This document shows positions 60,001 through 64,000 of a DNA stretch of 64,000 bases, in pieces (the first letter of the stretch is position 1; every line of letters begins with the position of its first letter). The notes below the pieces were generated by a model, which was not told the DNA's origin, did not search any database, and saw only the letters and a program-made list of their open reading frames with translations. The DNA comes from Welwitschia mirabilis (Eukaryota; Gnetophyta; Gnetopsida; Welwitschiales). Location of the stretch: the NCBI GenBank assembly GCA_051453625.1, contig JBOZIK010000001.1, forward strand, positions 186,717,952 through 186,781,951, read 5' to 3'. The translations under genes and the position numbers were made by a program.

Positions 60001-63000
60001 AAAAGAAAATAAAATATAAAAAAATAGAATACAAGAGATTAGATACTTATAGGAAGAAGGTTTAAATATCCATGAAAAGGTATTTTTCAATGTTCTCAAA
60101 AGTTTTAATGTCATACTAAATATTTTAAAGTCCTAAAGTAGCAGGGCCTAAAGTAGACCCCATAATTAAAGTATACCACTAGGATAAATATGCCAAAAAC
60201 ATATGTGAACTAGGGTCAAATAAAAAAATATTAAGTACAACATATTATAAAGATATAGATATGCTAAAAGCATAGAAATAATAAGGACACTTTTGGTTGT
60301 ATATCAACTTTTGTCATGATTTACAACATAAATTGTCCGATGTCAGTAGAGTTGCACAATTTACATATAGAGGTGAATAAAAAGATGAACATATGAATAG
60401 TATGTATAACATGGTAAAGCATGTATACAGGAATGTACAAGCCACTCAAGAAGAATATAAGACACATGGATTAAAGAAGAAAGAAAGTAGGGTATAAATA
60501 AGGTGCAAAATAATTTCTAGAACTAGGTAAAACTAATGCAAATATTATTAATCCTATTATCATAAAAGGCTACTTGATGTTTCTACTGAGACAAGCAGCA
60601 AAAAATTTCTTTCCATTAAGATTAAAATTGATTCCAGCCACCAAATTCAATAATGATCTTTAAAAGGTTTGATGGAAGGCCTTATGTAGGAAACATAACC
60701 CCACACATAAAACACAAAGCAACTCACATTTCGCATGCACATGCATACACAACAAACTTTTATCATCCACTAGAATTTCAATTTCCTAAAAATACATTGT
60801 AAATTTATAGTAGAAAATATTTTTTAGCTCCTTTAAATAAGAAACTTCTACTCAGGTCTTCCATGTACATATAGTTCTAAGAGATTTCTTTTCATCCTGT
60901 ATCCATATTAGACGTCTAGTACTTTTGTTTAATTCTCTTGAAATGCCTTAAAATCCTAAATATTAATTGGATATTACATTGATGTCAATTTAATAGAATT
61001 CAAACCTAAATTTTAAAAATATAATCATATTTCTTAGATCTAATCTTATTTAAATCAAATTCATTTGAATTTCATTAAACAAACATTTCTATTAGATCTC
61101 TTAGGTAGTTTTGATATCATTATTATCTTTCTTGATAGATTTATCATCCTACTAAGAACTTGTATTCTTTGCTTTCGTGTAGTAGAGTAGATTGAAAAGA
61201 AAATAAAAATTAGGATTAGTTACAAAAACTCTAAAATTCAAAGCTAGGGTTCTCACTTCCTTGATGTAGGTTTTCTCAAGAGGAGTTATCTATAAAGAAT
61301 GTCTGAAGCTACTCCACAAGCAAGCACAAATGATTTTAGTAAGCAAAATGTTTTTAGATATAGTGAATTTTGTGTGATGTACAAGTGCATACCACCCAAT
61401 GAAAGAGTAATAGTAGTGCAGAGAATGGAAGCAAGTATTATTAGTGAGAAGGGATTGAAGGAATTTAAGGTTATGAATACTCTATTATAGAAGATTATCT
61501 CTTAGAGTAATAACATAAAAATTTGAGTCTCACTCTTGCATTATTAGTTCAAACAAATCTTAGATTCTCTATATAATTTATCCTCTAATGCATCTTTGTG
61601 CTTTTCTCTTGTAATCTCTATCTTTAAGATCTAATATTTAAGATTTTTCATTCTAATTTTGTAGTAAACTATTTCTTATAAATTTTAAAGCAAAGTGTGA
61701 CTCAATAAGAAAAGATGTTTTTTTTAAGCTAAAGCAATGATATGATATTTTAGAATTTAAGAGTTGAAGGCTCATATGTGTTGTTAAAAAGTAATTAGAA
61801 AGCCTATAATAATTTTTTGCTACTATTACATTTCATTTGCACTTGCATTAATCTAGAAACTCAACTAGATAGGAGTAGTTTTCACATAGTAGAAAGAACA
61901 AAGAGAAGAAACACCATCAAACCCTAAAAAGACATAGTTAATCAAGAAGCTTATTACATCAAATACTAAATGATTGCTTAGTTTATATAATTTAATGTTT
62001 GAACTACTACATTTTTATTATCAATTCTTCAGACTAGAGAAGTAGTCACTACTAAAGCAAAAAAAAATTATAAAGCCTAGTTACTACCTGCTAAAGAAAA
62101 AAATCTACAAACCAAGGGATACAAGTGCTAAGAATGTGAATTAAAATGCTTGAGTAACTACTCTGAATTCATAATCCATGAAGAAATCAAAAGAGAAGAA
62201 AAGAAATTTATGAAATATTTGAGCATAGTAACTTAAAGTATACTTAACAAAAAGTACTACATAATATGGAAATCAAGACCTTTAAAAGTGATAACTTTAC
62301 CCACAGAGTTCATAACCTATTAGGGATTCAAAAATAAGACTCTTTTAAAATTAGTCATTTGCACCCCTTCCAAATTGACATCATTTTTGTCCTTGATCTT
62401 AAAAGTAAATAGGAAATGACTTGCAAATACTAGTAGAACTTTTAAAGGAAATACTAGAAGAAGAGATAACAGGAAAGCAAATTTTAATAATCATGACACA
62501 AAGAAAAATTTCTTTTCTCTTAACCCCAGTTAGATTCTTCATCTTATGATTTTTGAAAAATTTTATTTCATACTAAACCCCTTTACTGATCTTCTTAAAC
62601 TGATGTTTGATCTTTTTTTATTTCATCTAGATAAAACAAGTTTTCACACTCTTCTAGGTTGTCCAATGTTAAGAGGCTCTTAGAAGATAAATTTCCTGAG
62701 TAATTCCATTGATTTTTACTTGTAAATTTCTTTTCCATGAAAAATCTCTCATTTATCTTTTTACTACTCTAGTGCCATCACAAAATGATCAATTTTCATA
62801 CTTCTTGAATAAAATGTAGGATTTTTAATTGGATTCTTCATCTAGATGAAATATATTTTCACACTTTTCTAGATCATCTAGTATCAAAAGACTCGCTGAA
62901 GATAAATTTCCTTAAGTAATGTCATTGATTTCTGCTTGCAAATCTCCTTTACATGAAAAATCTCTCCATTGACTTTCTGCTACTTCAATGCCATCACGAA

Positions 63001-63095
63001 TGATCTATTTCTATGATTCTCAATTTAAACAAAGGCTTTTTAATTGGATTCTTAATTAATGCTAGTACAACATAATAACTATGCTATTAAAAATA
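57100..63095. other. unassigned DNA, probably CACTA-2 interior
   Basis: No gene family was recognised. A plus frame around 57830-57970 (FISKEDNKCFKLLALIKL, then VIKTAASVKL) is coding-like but unknown. The 63-codon frame at 61299-61490 starts MSEATPQASTNDFSKQNVF and has no recognised match. Confidence 0.45.
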
Positions 63096-63100
63096 TGAAG

Positions 63101-63115
63101 TTTTTTTTTTTTTTT
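63101..63115 (+). repeat. poly-T run
   Basis: Fifteen T in a row just before the right subterminal array. Confidence 0.9.
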
Positions 63116-63127
63116 AAGAACTCAAGT

Positions 63128-63370
63128 TGTTTAAGGCATTTATTTTGAATGCCACCTTAAAAATGCCTTATTATTAAGGTGTTCTTTTGATAAATGTCTT
63201 AAAACAAATTTTGAAAAGGATTTTAAGGCGTTTGTTTAGAAACATGCCTCAAAAAGGTCTTCATTGGCTTTATTTAAGGCATTTATTAAACTAAACACCT
63301 TAAAACACTCTATACTTAAGGCATTTATTTTAATAAATGCCTTAAAAGCCTATATTTATACTTGTGAGTA
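63128..63370. repeat. CACTA-2 proposed right subterminal array and terminus
   Basis: Dense TTTAAGGCATTTATT and AAATGCCTTAAAA words in both orientations. The end GCCTTAAAAGCC, TATATTT, ATA, CTTGTG resembles the reverse complement of the left terminus (GCCTTAAAAGCTTGTATTTC then TTGTAGTG) with small indels. Confidence 0.65.
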
Positions 63371-63894
63371 TTCATACTTGGGCATTTTATAATGATAAGA
63401 TTGAATTCACCTAATATTGAGACATTTCCATGTATATGAACTTTATTTAAAGAAAGATGTCATAGTTCTTATGCTTATTTTTTAATGGTATGAGGTCTTT
63501 GATTATTTAGAAGTATTTTTTTCTGTTTTTTATCTCACTTATTTACCTTTGTCTTTTTGAGTATGTGATCATGTGGGAATATTTTGGGGAGAAAAGAGAA
63601 AAAGAAAATAATGATCATGATCTATTGTATCTGTGCTTAAAGAGAATACGTTGTTACCATGATGTCCTATTACACCAGTGTAAGTTCTTCTAGAAGGAAC
63701 CTTTGATAGTATTAGTAGTTATGGGAACTCCACTAGGGGATTAGGTGGTCATGCTTTATGGGTCCTTACTTTTTTTATTGTGGTTTTACTCCCTCATCAT
63801 GGAAAAATTATAATAAAATTTGAGGCTATGGAATTAGTGATATTTTTTGTGTCATTAAAGGTATTACTTATTTCTTAGACTCTTAGTATTCCCA
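63371..63894 (+). other. probable resumed Athila-like 3' region
   Basis: Begins ATTCATACTTGGGCATTTTA, similar in style to Athila 3' non-coding DNA. A purine-rich tract GGGGAGAAAAGAGAAAAAGA at about 63587-63606 could be the polypurine tract. The following TGATCATGATC did not match the 5' LTR region by eye, so the 3' LTR is not proven. Confidence 0.4.
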
Positions 63895-63994
63895 NNNNNN
63901 NNNNNNNNNNNNNNNNNNNNNNNNNNNNNNNNNNNNNNNNNNNNNNNNNNNNNNNNNNNNNNNNNNNNNNNNNNNNNNNNNNNNNNNNNNNNNN
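63895..63994. other. assembly gap, exactly 100 N
   Basis: Placeholder-size gap; only six bases follow before the window ends. Confidence 0.98.
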
Positions 63995-64000
63995 GTATTT

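Larger units (their letters stand above)
38883..63365 (-). mobile_element. CACTA-type transposon 2, large, with captured gene pieces
   Basis: The left terminus is CACTACAAGAAATACAAG at 38883, the canonical CACTA end. It is followed by AAGGCATTT subterminal words to about 39180. The right end is proposed at about 63365, where AAATGCCTTAAAAGCC, then TATATTT and CTTGTG, resembles the inverted terminus after a subterminal array at 63130-63350. The interior has a complete order of CACTA transposase domains on the minus strand (54313 down to 46383). At 24.5 kb it is large but within the range known for plant CACTA elements. The right boundary could instead be near 57095. No clean 3-bp target duplication is provable; AGT occurs at 38880-38882 and after CTTGTG. 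Confidence 0.62.
25330..63894 (+). mobile_element. Athila-like Gypsy element split by two CACTA insertions
   Basis: One plus-strand Gypsy element can be followed across the window. The pieces are an LTR ending at 26368, a tRNA-Asp-type primer site, gag, protease and the first half of RT (to 30130), then the second half of RT, RNase H and integrase (36454 to about 38650), then 3' non-coding DNA to 38882 and from about 63366. The breaks coincide with CACTA-type ends. The joined order is that of Gypsy pol (PR-RT-RH-INT). The 3' LTR is not seen and presumably lies past 63994. Lineage is inferred from the primer site and the integrase and protease style. Confidence 0.8.

Noticed and set aside
61299-61490. 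63-codon plus-strand ORF (MSEATPQASTN..)
   Set aside because: No family was recognised, the length is within chance expectation, and there are no flanking coding-like blocks.
63587-63894. Athila 3' LTR beginning after the purine tract
   Set aside because: The purine-rich tract and TG start are suggestive, but comparison by eye with 25330-26368 showed no shared words, so I did not annotate an LTR.
1-64000. Fungal RIP as the cause of the transition-biased decay
   Set aside because: The decay looks RIP-like, but the gag types, Tat and Athila lineages, CACTA domains, and peroxidase/LRR/PPR fragments are plant-type. Cytosine methylation is the simpler cause.

Overview
This window looks like repeat-rich, AT-rich plant (angiosperm-type) nuclear DNA, probably heterochromatic. 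The evidence is a set of plant-type mobile elements: a Ty1/Copia element with a plant-style gag, two lineages of Ty3/Gypsy (one with the extra RNase H typical of Tat, one Athila-like with a tRNA-Asp primer site), and CACTA (En/Spm) DNA transposons. There are also broken pieces of three plant host-gene families: class III peroxidase, LRR receptor kinase and PPR. No intact protein-coding gene is visible. Nearly every recognisable reading frame has stops and frameshifts, often at sites that look like C-to-T or G-to-A changes, as expected after long cytosine methylation. The species cannot be named from the sequence alone.

Layout: (1) 1-1688, AT-rich DNA with one LTR-end-like motif near 301. (2) 1689-5178, a Copia element with two LTRs of about 580 bp, lacking reverse transcriptase and RNase H. 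(3) 5179-7194, nothing recognised. (4) 7195-11346, two copies of a roughly 2 kb unit, each with a peroxidase pseudogene, on either side of a 100-N gap. (5) 11340-15140, low-complexity and unassigned DNA. (6) 15141-19720, minus strand, a Tat-lineage Gypsy element whose RNase H region is tandemly triplicated. (7) 19720-24790, mostly unassigned, with one unexplained 170-codon minus-strand ORF. (8) 24790-25320, a minus-strand Gypsy protease fragment. (9) about 25330-63894, one Athila-like Gypsy element on the plus strand (LTR, primer site, gag, protease, RT, RNase H, integrase, 3' region) split by two CACTA-type insertions. CACTA-1 (30131-36453) lies inside the RT domain. CACTA-2 (38883 to about 63365) lies in the 3' non-coding part.

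CACTA-2 carries, on the minus strand, a decayed transposase gene set (Tnp-associated domain, TNP2, DUF4218, DUF4216) and a second transposase-type ORF. It also holds apparent captured host fragments: LRR receptor-kinase exons at about 40.2-40.6 kb and a PPR C-terminus at about 56.4-56.8 kb. Both CACTA elements have subterminal arrays of AAGGCATTT/AAATGCCTT words, so they belong to one family.

There are six N gaps (9224, 31070, 40818, 47713, 52381, 63895). At least four are flanked by near-duplicate sequence, so part of the apparent structure may come from assembly. I found no CRISPR array, tRNA or rRNA gene, and no convincing new functional system. The most interesting content is the nesting and the gene capture.
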